Shown here in pieces: positions 27,555-38,225 of a DNA stretch of 64,000 nucleotides. Each line of letters opens with the position of its first letter. The first letter of the stretch is position 1. Source of the DNA: Psychrobacter raelei (GTDB lineage: Bacteria; Pseudomonadota; Gammaproteobacteria; Pseudomonadales; Moraxellaceae). Location of the stretch: contig NZ_CP093310.2 of the NCBI RefSeq assembly GCF_022631235.3, forward strand, positions 372,001 to 436,000. Direction: 5' to 3'. The notes under the pieces are model-generated. The model was not told the DNA's origin. It made no database searches and saw only the letters and a list, made by a program, of their open reading frames with translations. The position numbers were made by a program, and so were the translations under genes.

Positions 27555-29567
27555 TTAATAATTCTCAATAGCCGCTTTCACCGCATCAATGGCTGTCGGA
27601 TCATCTAAGGTGGACATGTCACCTGTGTCCTGTCCTTCAGCAAGGGCGCGGATGGCACGGCGCAGAATCTTGCCGGAGCGCGTCTTAGGTAGGGCTTTGG
27701 GGAAATAGATGGCGGCAGGTCGAGCCAGTGCACCTAAAGACTTGGCGACCACACCCATGATTTGCTGCTCGACACGGAAGCGGTTTTCGGTCTCTTCAAT
27801 AATTGATGGGTCGCGCAGGATACAAAATGCGATGGGCAGCTCGCCTTTTAGCTCATCTTTGATGCCCACCACACCCACTTCGGCAACTTCAGGGTGCTCG
27901 CTGATGGCAGCTTCAATCTCTTGGGTGCCTAAGCGGTGGCCGGCGACGTTAATGACGTCATCGGTACGACCTAAAATATGATAGTAGCCATCCTCATCAA
28001 TCATGGCATAGTCTGAGCTTGAGTACTGTTTGCCATTAAATAGGCTGTAATAGCTTTTCATAAAGCGTTCATCATTGCGCCACACTGTGGTTAAGCAGCC
28101 AGGCGGTAGTGGTGCTGAGATGGCAAGCAGACCTTTTTCACCGGGCTGGCAAGGTTCGCCGGTTTCTTCATTGAGCACTTTGGCATCATAGCCATACATG
28201 GGGTAGCCTGGGGTGCCGGGTCTGTGCGCTTTATAGTCAAATTTGGGCACATGGCTTAAGATGGGCCAACCGGTCTCGGTCTGCCAATAGTGATCGATAA
28301 TGGGGACGCCCAAATGACCCGATAGCCATTCGCCTGTGGGCTCATCGAGAGGCTCACCGGCTAAGAAAAAGGATTTGACGCTGCTGGTGTCATAGCGGGT
28401 CAGCCAAGATTCATCTTGTTTTTTGAGCATGCGCACCCCAGTAGGTGCAGTGAATAGGATATTGACCTTATTGGCCTCAACGATACGCCACCAGATCCCT
28501 GGGTTTGGGTTGTGCGGTAGGCCTTCATACATAATACTGGTTAGGCCGGCAAGCAGGGGTGCATAGATGGTGTAGGAGTGTCCGACTGCCCAGCCGATAT
28601 CTGAGATGGCCCAAAAGGTCTCGCCTGGATTGCCATCATAGATATAATCCATGGTAGTGGTCAGTGCCACTGCATAGCCGCCAGTGTCACGCTGAACGCC
28701 TTTTGGGGTACCTGTGGTGCCTGAGGTATACAGCAAATAAGAGGGCTCATTAGATTCAAGCCACACCGGCTCTACCACCGCGCGATTGTCACAGCTGATA
28801 CGGCGCTCAGTGGCATAATCTACATCAATGGCTTGGCGCTCATAAGGCATAATCCCGCGGTCGACGACCAGCACATGCTCAGGCTTATGCTCAGCTTGCT
28901 CGACGCCTTGATTGACCAAGTTTTTATAGTTAATGACCTTACCACCACGCAGACCGGCATCTACGGTGATTACCAGTTTGGCCTCGGCATCGCTCATACG
29001 CACCGCTAAGTTATGCGCTGCAAATCCGCCAAAGACGACCGAGTGAATGGCACCAATACGGGTACACGCCAGCATGGCGTAAGCGGCCTCTAGTATCATC
29101 GGCATATAGATCACGACGCGGTCACCTTTGCCCACCCCTAAACGCTGTAAGACATCGGCGAAGTAGTTGACCTCTTTATACAAGCGGTTGTAAGTCAAGC
29201 GTCGTTTGGCATAATCGGTATAAAATTCGACGTGATTATCAAGTGCTTTAAAGGCTTCGGCGACGCCAGGGTGGTTATCAAGCAGCTCTTGGTTAATCTC
29301 AGAGGACACCCAGACGAAGGCATCTTGCTCAGCACGCGCCTCTAAATGACGATCAACGCAGTTATAACAAAGATTGGTCTCACCGCCGACGAACCATTTG
29401 GCAAAGGGCAGATTACTGTCATCTAAGACTTGCTGTGGTGGCTTATGCCAATAAATGCGCTCGGCCTGTTTGCCCCAAAAAGCATTGGGGTCGCTAAGCG
29501 AGTTTTGATGCAGTTCAGCAAAAGATTCGGTGGCGGAGGTGACGTAGGGAGAGTGGGAGTGATTCAT
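27555..29567 (-). CDS. prpE: Propionate-CoA ligase (PrpE-type acyl-CoA synthetase)
   Basis: ATP-dependent activation of propionate (or acetate) to the CoA thioester. The 670-residue protein has the ACS N-terminal region with FAKWFVGGETNLCYNCVDRHL, the AMP-binding P-loop motif YTSGTTGTPKGVQRDTGGY, WAISDIGWAVGHSYTIYAPLL, YWQTETGWPI and the C-terminal GRTDDVINVAGHRLGTQEIE hinge. The catalytic lysine is in KTRSGKILRR. The opening RIYWHKPPQQVLDDSNLPFAKWF pattern favours PrpE over acetyl-CoA synthetase. It is about 40 residues longer than E. coli PrpE. Next to the valine cluster, it would feed the same propionyl-CoA pool. AAGGACAG precedes the start. Confidence 0.88.
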   Translation of the reverse strand: MNHSHSPYVTSATESFAELHQNSLSDPNAFWGKQAERIYWHKPPQQVLDDSNLPFAKWFVGGETNLCYNCVDRHLEARAEQDAFVWVSSEINQELLDNHPGVAEAFKALDNHVEFYTDYAKRRLTYNRLYKEVNYFADVLQRLGVGKGDRVVIYMPMILEAAYAMLACTRIGAIHSVVFGGFAAHNLAVRMSDAEAKLVITVDAGLRGGKVINYKNLVNQGVEQAEHKPEHVLVVDRGIMPYERQAIDVDYATERRISCDNRAVVEPVWLESNEPSYLLYTSGTTGTPKGVQRDTGGYAVALTTTMDYIYDGNPGETFWAISDIGWAVGHSYTIYAPLLAGLTSIMYEGLPHNPNPGIWWRIVEANKVNILFTAPTGVRMLKKQDESWLTRYDTSSVKSFFLAGEPLDEPTGEWLSGHLGVPIIDHYWQTETGWPILSHVPKFDYKAHRPGTPGYPMYGYDAKVLNEETGEPCQPGEKGLLAISAPLPPGCLTTVWRNDERFMKSYYSLFNGKQYSSSDYAMIDEDGYYHILGRTDDVINVAGHRLGTQEIEAAISEHPEVAEVGVVGIKDELKGELPIAFCILRDPSIIEETENRFRVEQQIMGVVAKSLGALARPAAIYFPKALPKTRSGKILRRAIRALAEGQDTGDMSTLDDPTAIDAVKAAIENY

Positions 29568-29792
29568 GGTGCTGTCCTTAGCTGATTAAAAATAGGCGCA
29601 AGTTGGCCCACGTTGATAGGCCACTGGCTCTGTTAGCAGTCCTTGCTAATACATAAAAGAAATGACAGTTAGCGGTCATTGTTATAAACGATACATATTT
29701 TATCGTTTTAGTGATATTCAATTTAACAAAATTGGTTGTCGTCGGTCAATTAAAATTATTGTTTTCATGGCTAAGTGCCGCTTAAATGGTCA

Positions 29793-31001
29793 TTAATCTG
29801 CCGGGTTATTCAAGGTTTTTACCATGCCAATAGAGGCAATTAATAAGGCGATTACTTGTACCGTCAATAACACCCAGACCGTAAAGTGCCATTGGCCATA
29901 AGCATAAGCCAGACCACATAACCAGGCCCCTGCGGTGCCGCCAGCGTAATAGCCCATATAGTAGATACCTGAGGCCAATGAACGGCCATGGTGCACATTG
30001 GTGGCGATATAGCCTATGGTCGCTGACTGGGTAATGAACACCCCCGATGACATAATGCTAATACCAATTAAAATCAGCCACAGCGGTCCGCTAAGCGTAA
30101 TGAGCACGCCCAACATAGACATCAATACCGCGGTAATGATGGTGCGCACTGAGCCGAAGCGCTGCAACAGCTTGGTAGATAAAGGGGTAATGATGACACC
30201 AATTAAATATACCGCAAAGATGTTGGCCAGCTGTCCGGTAGTTAAATGGTAGGGCTGCTGTGCCAAATGCAGATTAATAAAGGTAAAACAGCCTACCAAT
30301 GAGAATAACACACAAAACCCAAGCAGTGAGGCGGAGACCACATAGCGGTTGGTCAAGTGATTGCCCAAAGTGGTCAGCGAGGTGCGAAACTTGGGGCTGG
30401 CAACGAAATGCTGTGAGGCAGGTAAGGTCTTAGCCACCCAAAGCGCGCCGGCCACAGTTAATACAGCCATAAAATAATAAGCAATACGCCAGCCAACCCA
30501 CTCATGCAGATGACCCAAAATAAAACGCCCTAAAAATCCGCCCAGTACCGATCCTGAGACATAATAAGACATTAATTCTGCAACCGCATGACCTTTAAAT
30601 TCCTCGCCCAAATAGGCGATGGTCACCACTGTAATGCCCGGCACCGATAAGCCTTGCAAAAAGCGCCAAATGGTCAGACTCTCTATACTCTGACTGTGCG
30701 CAATCAGCGCTGTTGGTATCGCCAAAAATAACAACGCACCGACAATAATAGATTTGCGTCCTACCGCGTCAGAGAGCATGCCCAAAAAGGGCGACATGAT
30801 TGCCACGGCCATCACTGTGGCGCCTACCGCCATACCGACTTGCACTTCGCTGGCCTTAAAATCAAGCATCAGCACCGGCAAAATTGACTGAATAGAGTAC
30901 ACCTGCAAAAACGCAAAGACGCCAATAAGCATGGCGGTCATTTTTAGTACAAAAGAAGGTGCTTGAAGAGAGTTAAAGGGGGTGGAAGAGTCAGTCTGCA
31001 T
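29793..31001 (-). CDS. MFS transporter
   Basis: A 402-residue major facilitator with 12 predicted membrane helices. The loop 2-3 motif A is seen in GMLSDAVGRKSIIVGALLF and a partial repeat in the C-terminal half (STKLLQRFGSVRTI). The sequence resembles the YnfM/Bcr-type drug or sugar efflux group (QVYSIQSILPVLMLDFKASEVQVGMAVGATVMA), but the substrate cannot be read. Transcribed on the minus strand with a 198-bp gap to the SDR gene upstream, so it may be independently expressed. Confidence 0.87.
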   Translation of the reverse strand: MQTDSSTPFNSLQAPSFVLKMTAMLIGVFAFLQVYSIQSILPVLMLDFKASEVQVGMAVGATVMAVAIMSPFLGMLSDAVGRKSIIVGALLFLAIPTALIAHSQSIESLTIWRFLQGLSVPGITVVTIAYLGEEFKGHAVAELMSYYVSGSVLGGFLGRFILGHLHEWVGWRIAYYFMAVLTVAGALWVAKTLPASQHFVASPKFRTSLTTLGNHLTNRYVVSASLLGFCVLFSLVGCFTFINLHLAQQPYHLTTGQLANIFAVYLIGVIITPLSTKLLQRFGSVRTIITAVLMSMLGVLITLSGPLWLILIGISIMSSGVFITQSATIGYIATNVHHGRSLASGIYYMGYYAGGTAGAWLCGLAYAYGQWHFTVWVLLTVQVIALLIASIGMVKTLNNPAD

Positions 31002-31199
31002 AAAATAACCAATTTGTCTGTAACAAGGCTACACCAAGCATCAATGCCATGCCCAGTACAAGCTGATTTATCAAGGTGAGTCGTCAGTTAGGGTTTATTG
31101 GCAGCAGCACATAAACTGGCAGGCACTGGCTCTTATTGCAAGTGCAAGACAGACCTAACTAAGATAGCTCATCATTGTATAGCGCTTGGTGCATTTGAA

Positions 31200-32219
31200 C
31201 TATTGTTTTTGCGTAGTTGTGCGCTTGCGGCGCGATTTTTTGGCTTTGGCAGCAAGTTTGTTGGCTTTATTCATGATTTTGCCATAATGCGAGGGGCAAA
31301 GGCGCTGCAGCAAATCAATTAACTTGGCGTCATCACCGATCAGGCAGCGGGGCTGATTTTTGGCAGCGGCCATTAGAATAATCTTTGCTGCCATATCGGG
31401 GTCAAATTTAAGCAATTTGTTAAAGCTTTTAAGGCCCTTAACACCGGTTGCCATGCCCAAGGCACTGACGCTTTCGTTACCACGGGCGTTGTTGGCAATA
31501 TTGGTCTTGATGCCGCCAGGATGCACTGAGGTAATAGACACACTGCTGCGCTCGATATCAAGCTCTTGTCGTAGACTTTCGTTAAAGCCGCGGATGGCAA
31601 ATTTGCTGGCGTTATAGGCAGATTGTGCTGGCTGAGCAATAATACCAAATAGACTTGAGATGTTAATAATGTGACCGTGCTTGGCGTTGCCCGCTTGCTG
31701 CATACTTTGTTTAATCAGCGGTAAAAAGGCTTTGGTGCCGTATACCATGCCCCAAAAATTAATGCCCATTACCCACTCAATATCCTCAACGCTCTCACCC
31801 TCAACTGTAGACGACAATGCCACGCCAGCATTGTTAAAAATAAAGTTTACCTGAGTGTGATCTTGCATGACGTGATCGGCCCAGCCAAATACAGCCTGTT
31901 TATCAGAGACATCTAGAGCTTGGGTAGTGATCTTAATCTCAAACGGCTTTAATAACTGCTCAGTCTCAGCCAAGTTTTTGGCGTTAATATCAGATAAGGC
32001 CAGATTGCAGCCGGCCTGAGCCAAGTTTAAAGCCAGCGCTCGACCAATGCCTGAGCCTGCACCGGTAATGGCTGCCACATGGCCTTGGTAGAAATGAGTA
32101 ATGACATCTTGGTCTATATATGGCGCCATAAAGGGGGCAATGGGGGATAAGCGCTGTTTTAAGGGCTGAGTGACTTGATGGACTAATGAAGATTGGGGGA
32201 GGGTCAAGCGAATTGACAT
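31200..32219 (-). CDS. Short-chain dehydrogenase/reductase
   Basis: NAD(P)-dependent oxidoreductase of unknown substrate. The 339-residue protein has an N-terminal extension of about 45 residues, the classical TGAGSGIGRALAL cofactor motif, NNAG (FIFNNAGVALSS), the catalytic Ser in INISSLFG and YxxxK in SAYNASKFAIRGF. The C-terminus is strongly basic (KAKKSRRKRTTTQKQ), unusual for the family. It resembles the 'SDR family' proteins near lipid genes in Acinetobacter and Psychrobacter. Neighbours give no pathway clue. Confidence 0.88.
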   Translation of the reverse strand: MSIRLTLPQSSLVHQVTQPLKQRLSPIAPFMAPYIDQDVITHFYQGHVAAITGAGSGIGRALALNLAQAGCNLALSDINAKNLAETEQLLKPFEIKITTQALDVSDKQAVFGWADHVMQDHTQVNFIFNNAGVALSSTVEGESVEDIEWVMGINFWGMVYGTKAFLPLIKQSMQQAGNAKHGHIINISSLFGIIAQPAQSAYNASKFAIRGFNESLRQELDIERSSVSITSVHPGGIKTNIANNARGNESVSALGMATGVKGLKSFNKLLKFDPDMAAKIILMAAAKNQPRCLIGDDAKLIDLLQRLCPSHYGKIMNKANKLAAKAKKSRRKRTTTQKQ

Positions 32220-32324
32220 GCGGTATCATCCTTGAGCGTTCATTGGGCAGTGTATGTAAAGCTGCTTAAAATTATTGCACTTGTGCCTGTCATCATAGGC
32301 CAGTTGATAGCCAGTGACAATAAA

Positions 32325-32378
32325 AAAGTGACAATTAAGAAGTAGCATAAGAAAGTGACAATTAAGAAGTGGCATCAG
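32325..32378. repeat. Tandem 27-bp duplication
   Basis: Two adjacent copies (32325-32351 and 32352-32378) beginning AAAGTGACAATTAAGAAGT, differing at two bases. A shorter partial copy (AGTGACAATAA) lies just before. They lie between the SDR and clpX genes with no coding content. Confidence 0.8.
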
Positions 32379-32390
32379 AAAATAGCCATA

Positions 32391-32424
32391 AAAAAACGCT
32401 CACCGATTAAGGCAAGCGTTTTTT
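32391..32424. terminator. Intrinsic terminator downstream of clpX
   Basis: AAAAAACGCT (32391-32400) pairs with AGCGTTTTTT (32415-32424). On the minus strand it follows the clpX stop after about 60 bp and ends in a T-run. Confidence 0.75.
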
Positions 32425-32487
32425 GGACAAAGCTAGGGACGCTAAGATAACAGCGGTCATAAAGGCTTATTACAGTTTAAGGGCTGA

Positions 32488-33765
32488 TTAAGCAATCTTA
32501 GGGGCTGCGCCCTCATTGATAACATCTTCATCGACCACAACCTGCTTCGCATCGCTCATAGAAGGCAGCTCATACATGGTATCTAGCAGTGCGTTCTCTA
32601 CGATTGAGCGCAGACCACGGGCACCTGTTTTACGCTCCATTGCTTTGTGAGCAATGGCTTTTAGTCCCGCTTCAGTGAAGCTTAACTCAGCATCTTCCAT
32701 TTCAAACAAGTACTGGTACTGTTTAACAATGGCGTTTTTCGGCTCAGTTAAAATCTGCATTAATGCTTCTTCATCGAGCTCTTCAAGCGTTGCTATGACT
32801 GGTAGACGGCCGATTAATTCTGGAATAAGACCAAATTTAATCAGATCTTCAGGCTCTACTTGCTTAAACAGTTCAGACAATTGCTTACCATCATCTTTTG
32901 ACTTAACTTCAGCGTTAAAACCAATGCCAGTTTTCTCGGTACGCTGCTGAATGACTTTATCAAGACCTGAGAAAGCACCGCCAACAATAATTAAGATATT
33001 ACTGGTATCAACTTGGATAAGCTCTTGATTGGGATGTTTGCGGCCACCATGGGGTGGAATGGCAGCAACCGTGCCCTCAATTAATTTGAGTAGCGCTTGC
33101 TGCACGCCTTCGCCCGATACGTCACGGGTGATAGACATGTTCTCGCCTTTTTTACTGATTTTATCAATCTCGTCGACGTAGATAATGCCTTGCTCCGCTT
33201 TTTCGACATCATAATCAGCAGCTTGCAACAGCTTTTGTACGATGTTTTCAACGTCTTCACCCACATAACCGGCTTCGGTTAAGGTGGTGGCATCGGCCAT
33301 CGCAAACGGCACATCCAGCATACGTGCTAGGGTTTGTGCCAATAAGGTTTTACCCGAGCCGGTAGGACCAATCAACAAGATGTTACTTTTTGACAGCTCA
33401 ACCATGGCATCATCAGCGCCCAGTTTGGCCTGCTTTTTATCTTCGGCCAATTTAGCGGCTACTTTTAAGCGTTTGTAATGGTTATAAACGGCCACTGATA
33501 ATGCCTTTTTGGCGGTTTCTTGACCGATCACATAACCATCTAGATGTTCACGAATCTCTTTTGGCGTAGGCAGCTTTTTGGTCAGCCACGTGTTCACTTC
33601 ACCGTCTTCTGAGTCGACAGTATTTAAGTCGCCCTCTTCAATTAAGTCTGTGCATAGCGCCACACATTCATTACAGATATTGGCGTCATCCGCTGCAATC
33701 AGCTGGGCAACTTCGTCTTTCTTTTTACCACAAAATGAACACTGTGGTGTTTTGTCCTTTGCCAT
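32488..33765 (-). CDS. clpX: ATP-dependent Clp protease ATPase subunit ClpX
   Basis: AAA+ unfoldase that delivers substrates to ClpP. The 425-residue protein has the N-terminal zinc-binding domain with Cys9, Cys12, Cys31 and Cys34, Walker [20 protein letters not shown] near residue 118, Walker [11 protein letters not shown] near 190, and a sensor and C-terminal region with the IGF-loop-containing segment [10 protein letters not shown] (ClpP docking). Standard ClpX length. It follows clpP with a 200-bp gap on the same strand and completes the tig-clpP-clpX order. Confidence 0.98.
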   Translation of the reverse strand: MAKDKTPQCSFCGKKKDEVAQLIAADDANICNECVALCTDLIEEGDLNTVDSEDGEVNTWLTKKLPTPKEIREHLDGYVIGQETAKKALSVAVYNHYKRLKVAAKLAEDKKQAKLGADDAMVELSKSNILLIGPTGSGKTLLAQTLARMLDVPFAMADATTLTEAGYVGEDVENIVQKLLQAADYDVEKAEQGIIYVDEIDKISKKGENMSITRDVSGEGVQQALLKLIEGTVAAIPPHGGRKHPNQELIQVDTSNILIIVGGAFSGLDKVIQQRTEKTGIGFNAEVKSKDDGKQLSELFKQVEPEDLIKFGLIPELIGRLPVIATLEELDEEALMQILTEPKNAIVKQYQYLFEMEDAELSFTEAGLKAIAHKAMERKTGARGLRSIVENALLDTMYELPSMSDAKQVVVDEDVINEGAAPKIA

Positions 33766-33969
33766 GCTTGGCGCTCCTTAATAAGTGCTTCGCCCTCAAA
33801 ACCCAGCTTTGAATGCCATAAGCCTAATAACAGGGCCATCACTCAAGGTGGGTGCAGGAGGGGTAAATTTAATACGATTTTAACCGGTTAGGCAGCCATT
33901 TATCTGGCTGCTTCCGGCTCTGCGAATCATCCATATTGATCATTAGCAGAGCTTACACGGGGTACGGGG

Positions 33970-34692
33970 TTATTTGGCTTCTTCTGGGCGACGCTCTAAT
34001 ACTTCGTCAACTAAGCCGTATGCTTTGGCTTCTTGAGCATCTAGCCAGTAATCACGCTCAACATCTCTTTCAATTTTTTCTAGTGGCTGGCCGGTGCGCT
34101 CAGCTAAGATGCGGTTTAGGCGGTCACGGATTTTTAGGATTTCACGAGCATTAATCTCGATATCAGTTGCCTGACCTTGTGCGCCACCTGAGGGCTGGTG
34201 AATCATCACACGTGAGTTGGCTAGGGCATAGCGTTTGCCTTTTTGACCAGCGGCCAATAAGAATGAACCCATGCTGTAAGCGCCGCCCATGCAAATGGTT
34301 GATACGTCAGGCTTGATGAAGTTCATGGTATCGAACATGGCCAGACCCGCACTCACTGAACCACCGGGTGAGTTGATGTATAAATGGATGTCTTTTTCTG
34401 GATTTTCTGCTTCCAAAAACAGCATCTGCGCCACAATTAGGTTGGCCATATTGTCTTCAACTTGACCGGTCAAAAAGATAACCCGTTCGCGAAGTAGGCG
34501 CGAGTAGATATCAAATGAGCGCTCACCACGGGCAGATTGCTCCACAACCATAGGCACTAATGCTGCTTGCGGAACGCTAACCGTCGCATCACGCATGTTT
34601 CTTAATACCGCATCGTGGGCAGCAACTAATGTCTCAAAGTGAGGGTTGTTAATAATACGTTCGATATCTTGTTGGGTGTTTTGGTGAGTCAT
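33970..34692 (-). CDS. clpP: ATP-dependent Clp protease proteolytic subunit
   Basis: Serine peptidase forming the 14-mer proteolytic chamber used with ClpX. From the ATG at 34692 it is 240 residues. The catalytic triad is Ser140 (GGAYSMGSF), His165 (MIHQPSGG) and Asp214 ([12 protein letters not shown]). The [15 protein letters not shown] stretch is typical. I chose 34692 over the TTG at 34716 because CAGGGAA stands upstream of it. The N-terminus of about 45 residues before the core is longer than in E. coli and may include a propeptide. Between trigger factor and ClpX genes on the same strand. Confidence 0.97.
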   Translation of the reverse strand: MTHQNTQQDIERIINNPHFETLVAAHDAVLRNMRDATVSVPQAALVPMVVEQSARGERSFDIYSRLLRERVIFLTGQVEDNMANLIVAQMLFLEAENPEKDIHLYINSPGGSVSAGLAMFDTMNFIKPDVSTICMGGAYSMGSFLLAAGQKGKRYALANSRVMIHQPSGGAQGQATDIEINAREILKIRDRLNRILAERTGQPLEKIERDVERDYWLDAQEAKAYGLVDEVLERRPEEAK

Positions 34693-35154
34693 ATATATTC
34701 CCTGTGGATTGGTCAATTTTACAATTTTTTGATGATCATTCTAAGTAAGCGGCTGTGTTAATCAGGCTTTTATAGCGCCGAATGTCGGCTTGAGCCTGTC
34801 TGATATAGTTATATTTTGGGGTGGTTGGCGATAAATCAAGCGCCAAGCTTATATTAACCTGGTTATCTTACTTGATGATGACCGATTAATACATAATTTT
34901 AATGGGCTAATGGGTTCCCCCACTTTATCACATAGTGTCATAAAGCATCATAAAGCTCATCTTGTCAGCTCATGCAAGCCTGAGGCTGATGAAAGGGAGT
35001 TGCCTCCACTGACCGTCAGTTATTGCGGCATGCTATAACTAGTGTGATAGACCATAACTAATGTGACAGGCCATAAAAAATGCCCCAACTAATTTAGCTG
35101 GGGCATTTTTGGTTTCAAAAGTTAAGGCCTAACGCCAAAACAACTTTTGAATGA
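34693..35154. other. Intergenic region between tig and clpP
   Basis: 462 bp without a gene. It holds the tig terminator (35076-35110) and a two-copy 19-bp tandem repeat ATAACTAGTGTGATAGACC (35035-35053, variant at 35054-35072). The rest is probably the clpP promoter. The gap is long for the usually tight tig-clpP pair. Confidence 0.5.
35076..35110. terminator. Intrinsic terminator downstream of tig
   Basis: AAAAATGCCCCA (35076-35087) pairs with TGGGGCATTTTT (35099-35110), with further pairing inside the loop. It lies 45 bp beyond the tig stop on the minus strand and suggests that clpP has its own promoter. Confidence 0.85.
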
Positions 35155-36492
35155 TTACATCATGCCTTGTTGCTGAGAGGCTAGAAGCTCTTGGTAACCG
35201 ACTTCTTTGTCAGTGACTTTGCCTTGCTCAAGTAAGAAGTCAACCACTTGGTCTTCTAATACTACAGACTCGATGTTAGCGCGCTGCTGTGCATCATTGG
35301 TGTAGTACTCGATAACCTCTTGAGGATCTTCGTAGTTTTCAGCCGTTTCTTTGATGAAAGTCTCAACACGCTCTTGGTCAACTTTCAGATCGTTTTCTTC
35401 GATAACGCGTGATACTAGAACGCCAAGACGGGCCGCACGGATGGCTTGCTCTTCAAATAGCTCACGTGGCAACATGTCTTTGTCGATGCTGTTAGCATTG
35501 CCGCCGAACTGCTGAGCAAAGCGCTGCATCATTAGGTTACGTTGACGGTCAACTTCTTGGTCAACCATAGCGCTTGGTACGTCAAATTCGTTCTTTTCAA
35601 GTAGCGCATCAAAGGCAGCTTGTTTGACTTGATTACGGGCAGCGTTTTTGATTTCGCGCGTCATGTTTTTGCGAACATCAGTTTTAAGCTGTTCTACGCC
35701 GCCTTCTTTTACGCCGAATAATTCTAAGAATTCGTCGTTGATTTCTGGCAGTTTGGCTTCTTCAACTTTTTTCACGTTGATTTTGAACTGAGCTTCTTTA
35801 CCCGCTAAGTTTTCAGCTTGGTAATCTTCTGGGAAGGTCACGTCGATGGTTTTTTCTTCACCAGCAGCAAGACCTTTGATACCGTCTTCGAAGCCTGGAA
35901 TCATTTGGCCGCTACCTAACACAAGTTTGAAGTCTTCAGCTGAGCCGCCTTCAAATTTTTCGCCGTCGATAGAACCTTCGAAATCAAAAGTAACTTGATC
36001 GCCTTCATCGGCAGCGCCTTCTTTTTCAGCGAATTCTTGACGCTGTTTGCGAAGGTTTTCAATCATGGTGTCAACGTCTTCATCAGTGATGGTCGCTGTG
36101 TGACGCTCAACTTCGATGTCGCTCATGCCTTCAACTTTGATTTCTGGGAAGATTTCAACCGTGGCTTGATATACTAAGAACTCATCTTCTAGTTTTACAT
36201 CATCAATGTTTGGCATGCCAACAGCGCGCACGTCTTCAGCTTTAATAGCTTCAAATACGGTGTCACGGATCACATCGTTGATCACTTCTTGCTGAATACC
36301 AGCACCATATTGGGCACGGATGTGTGAAACAGGCACTTTACCTTTACGGAAACCATCAATTTTGGCAGTTTTTGCCACATTGCGGATACGGCCTTCCACT
36401 TTGTTTTGGATTTGTTCAACAGGCACTTTTACAGTAAGTTGTGTTTGGTTGTCATTGACCTTGCTGGTCGTTACTTGTAGATCTTTTGCCAT
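35155..36492 (-). CDS. tig: Trigger factor
   Basis: Ribosome-associated chaperone and peptidyl-prolyl isomerase that meets nascent chains. The 445-residue protein has the N-terminal ribosome-binding domain with the signature [16 protein letters not shown] (residues 48-63), an FKBP-type PPIase domain (about 155-245, [24 protein letters not shown]), and a long helical C-terminal domain ending QQQGMM. Length is close to E. coli (432). It heads the tig-clpP-clpX cluster. The start at 36492 has a modest site upstream. Confidence 0.97.
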   Translation of the reverse strand: MAKDLQVTTSKVNDNQTQLTVKVPVEQIQNKVEGRIRNVAKTAKIDGFRKGKVPVSHIRAQYGAGIQQEVINDVIRDTVFEAIKAEDVRAVGMPNIDDVKLEDEFLVYQATVEIFPEIKVEGMSDIEVERHTATITDEDVDTMIENLRKQRQEFAEKEGAADEGDQVTFDFEGSIDGEKFEGGSAEDFKLVLGSGQMIPGFEDGIKGLAAGEEKTIDVTFPEDYQAENLAGKEAQFKINVKKVEEAKLPEINDEFLELFGVKEGGVEQLKTDVRKNMTREIKNAARNQVKQAAFDALLEKNEFDVPSAMVDQEVDRQRNLMMQRFAQQFGGNANSIDKDMLPRELFEEQAIRAARLGVLVSRVIEENDLKVDQERVETFIKETAENYEDPQEVIEYYTNDAQQRANIESVVLEDQVVDFLLEQGKVTDKEVGYQELLASQQQGMM

Positions 36493-36891
36493 GGTTATTA
36501 ACCCTGTATGTTAATCGTTTGATTTTAATGATAAGCAATACCCATTTTATATCAGATCAATCAATTTGATATATAGAGCATGAGAATTGCCAAGAATATA
36601 ACGCTAAAACTGGTTTTAATAAATAGATAGCCAAAAAGTGGTGACTCATCTGTGAGTAAATACCACGCATCCCACTAGCCATCTGATCTAGAAGGAGGTG
36701 GCCTTGGTGACTCAAGGGGCACACACTTAAGGCTAAATAGCAGCAAAGCACGCACAGCTTATGGTGTAGCCGTGGTACAACTGGTACCGCTATAAAATTA
36801 TAAAAGTAGAACAGTATAGTCTATCAGCCTATCAAAGTAAAAATAAAGTAAAAATTACTCAGTTTTAAAGCCGATTATAAGCTGTGTAGCG
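36493..36891. other. Intergenic region between rdgB and tig
   Basis: 399 bp downstream of rdgB and upstream of tig. Small hairpins are visible (CCTTGGTGACTCAAGG near 36702; GGTAC-N5-GTACC near 36775), but no gene, tRNA or T-tracted terminator. Confidence 0.4.
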
Positions 36892-37536
36892 CTACTGTGC
36901 GGACAGCTGTTGTAGCAAGCTTTGCATGGCGCGTCCTCGGTGACTGATGGCATTTTTTTGCTCGGCCGGCATTTGTGCTGCAGTCAATTTCAGCTCAGGT
37001 ACCCAAAATAGCGGGTCATAGCCAAAGCCATGCTCACCTTGAGGCGCATCAAGTATCTCACCCTGCCATAAGCCTTGTGCAATAATAGGTAGCGGATCAT
37101 CAGCATGGCGAACTAAAGCGAGTACGCACACAAAATAACCTTTAATAGGCTGCTCAGGGCTTTGCTGGCGGATGGGCTGTAAATCCTCAATCAACTTAGT
37201 ATTGTTTTTGGCATCATTGCCGTGCTCGCCGGCATACCGTGCAGAATAGATACCAGGCGCATTACCTAGGGCAGGTACACATAGCCCTGAGTCATCAGCA
37301 ATAGCGGGTTTGCCACTTAAACGACTGGCATGGCGCGCTTTAATGATGGCGTTTTCCACAAAGCTTAAGCCGTCCTCAACCGCGTCTTCTATATCAAGCT
37401 CACCTTGAGGTACGATATCAATATTAAGATTGGCCTGATTAAACAGACGCTTAAACTCACTGAGTTTGCCCTTATTATTACTGGCTAATATCCACTGCAT
37501 GGCTTGGGTTGTTGAACCATTTGTTTGGTCATTCAT
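36892..37536 (-). CDS. rdgB: Non-canonical purine NTP pyrophosphatase
   Basis: Hydrolyses dITP, ITP and XTP to monophosphates, keeping deaminated purines out of nucleic acids. The 214-residue protein (from Met at 37536) has the family start WILASNNKGKLSEFKRLF, the SFVENAIIKARHAS motif, ADDSGLCVPALGNAPGIYSARYAG and the C-terminal GFGYDPLFWVPELKLTAAQMPAEQKNAISHRGRAM. All are diagnostic of Ham1/RdgB. The frame back to 37590 has no support. Monocistronic by spacing. Confidence 0.95.
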   Translation of the reverse strand: MNDQTNGSTTQAMQWILASNNKGKLSEFKRLFNQANLNIDIVPQGELDIEDAVEDGLSFVENAIIKARHASRLSGKPAIADDSGLCVPALGNAPGIYSARYAGEHGNDAKNNTKLIEDLQPIRQQSPEQPIKGYFVCVLALVRHADDPLPIIAQGLWQGEILDAPQGEHGFGYDPLFWVPELKLTAAQMPAEQKNAISHRGRAMQSLLQQLSAQ

Positions 37537-38225
37537 TGCTATAATCCTATTGCTTATTAAAAGAATGTTTATTACAAGATTGCTTGTCAAAAGACGGATA
37601 AATAATGTTATAAAAGAGGATGATGAATTACAGTATGAGATAAAAGGTTAGATTTTATTTTGATTATATTTGATAACTTTATCTGTCATGGACTTTGTCA
37701 TTTTACATCATCATGAAAACCACACATTTGTCGATAAACCAAGGTGTGATTGATTTTACTAATCGTAGAAATTAATAAATTAACGCAAGATATAACATTC
37801 AGTAACTGAGTTTGATGATTTGCTTTGCTATAGTATACGGCAAGACTTAGCGATCATAATCTTTAGTTGGTAGTTAAATATCAGCTTAAAGTAATCAGCT
37901 TTCAACCAGCTAGATTGTTTAGGTCTCGTTTAGAGACTATGCTCGTTTAGAGGTTATGATTGGTTATGATTGTAGTAGTAATGCACACTTGATTGACTAA
38001 TTAAGAGTGCATATATTAGTAATGGTCTTTCAATTATTCGCTTATATTTGTGCGATTTCAATGTTTCATATAAGAGCGCGGATGAGTAGTAAAGACATTA
38101 CGACATTAGGAATTTTTAATAAAAACAAGCCACTTAGCCTGATGTGATATGCGTTTTAGCATGAGCATCATAACAGTCAAAAAGATTGTTAAGAACAGGC
38201 TAACATAGCCAAAGGATAATATAAT
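37537..38225. other. Long AT-rich intergenic region upstream of sodB
   Basis: 689 bp between divergent rdgB and sodB with no gene I can support. It contains a hairpin GTCTC-GTTTA-GAGAC (37923-37937) and a near-direct repeat of CTCGTTTAGAG. Regulatory control of sodB (Fur, iron) is expected from other bacteria, but I could not identify a site by eye. Confidence 0.4.

Noticed and set aside
36700..36800. tRNA gene upstream of tig
   Set aside because: Small hairpins are present, but no cloverleaf, T-loop consensus or CCA-adjacent acceptor could be assembled.
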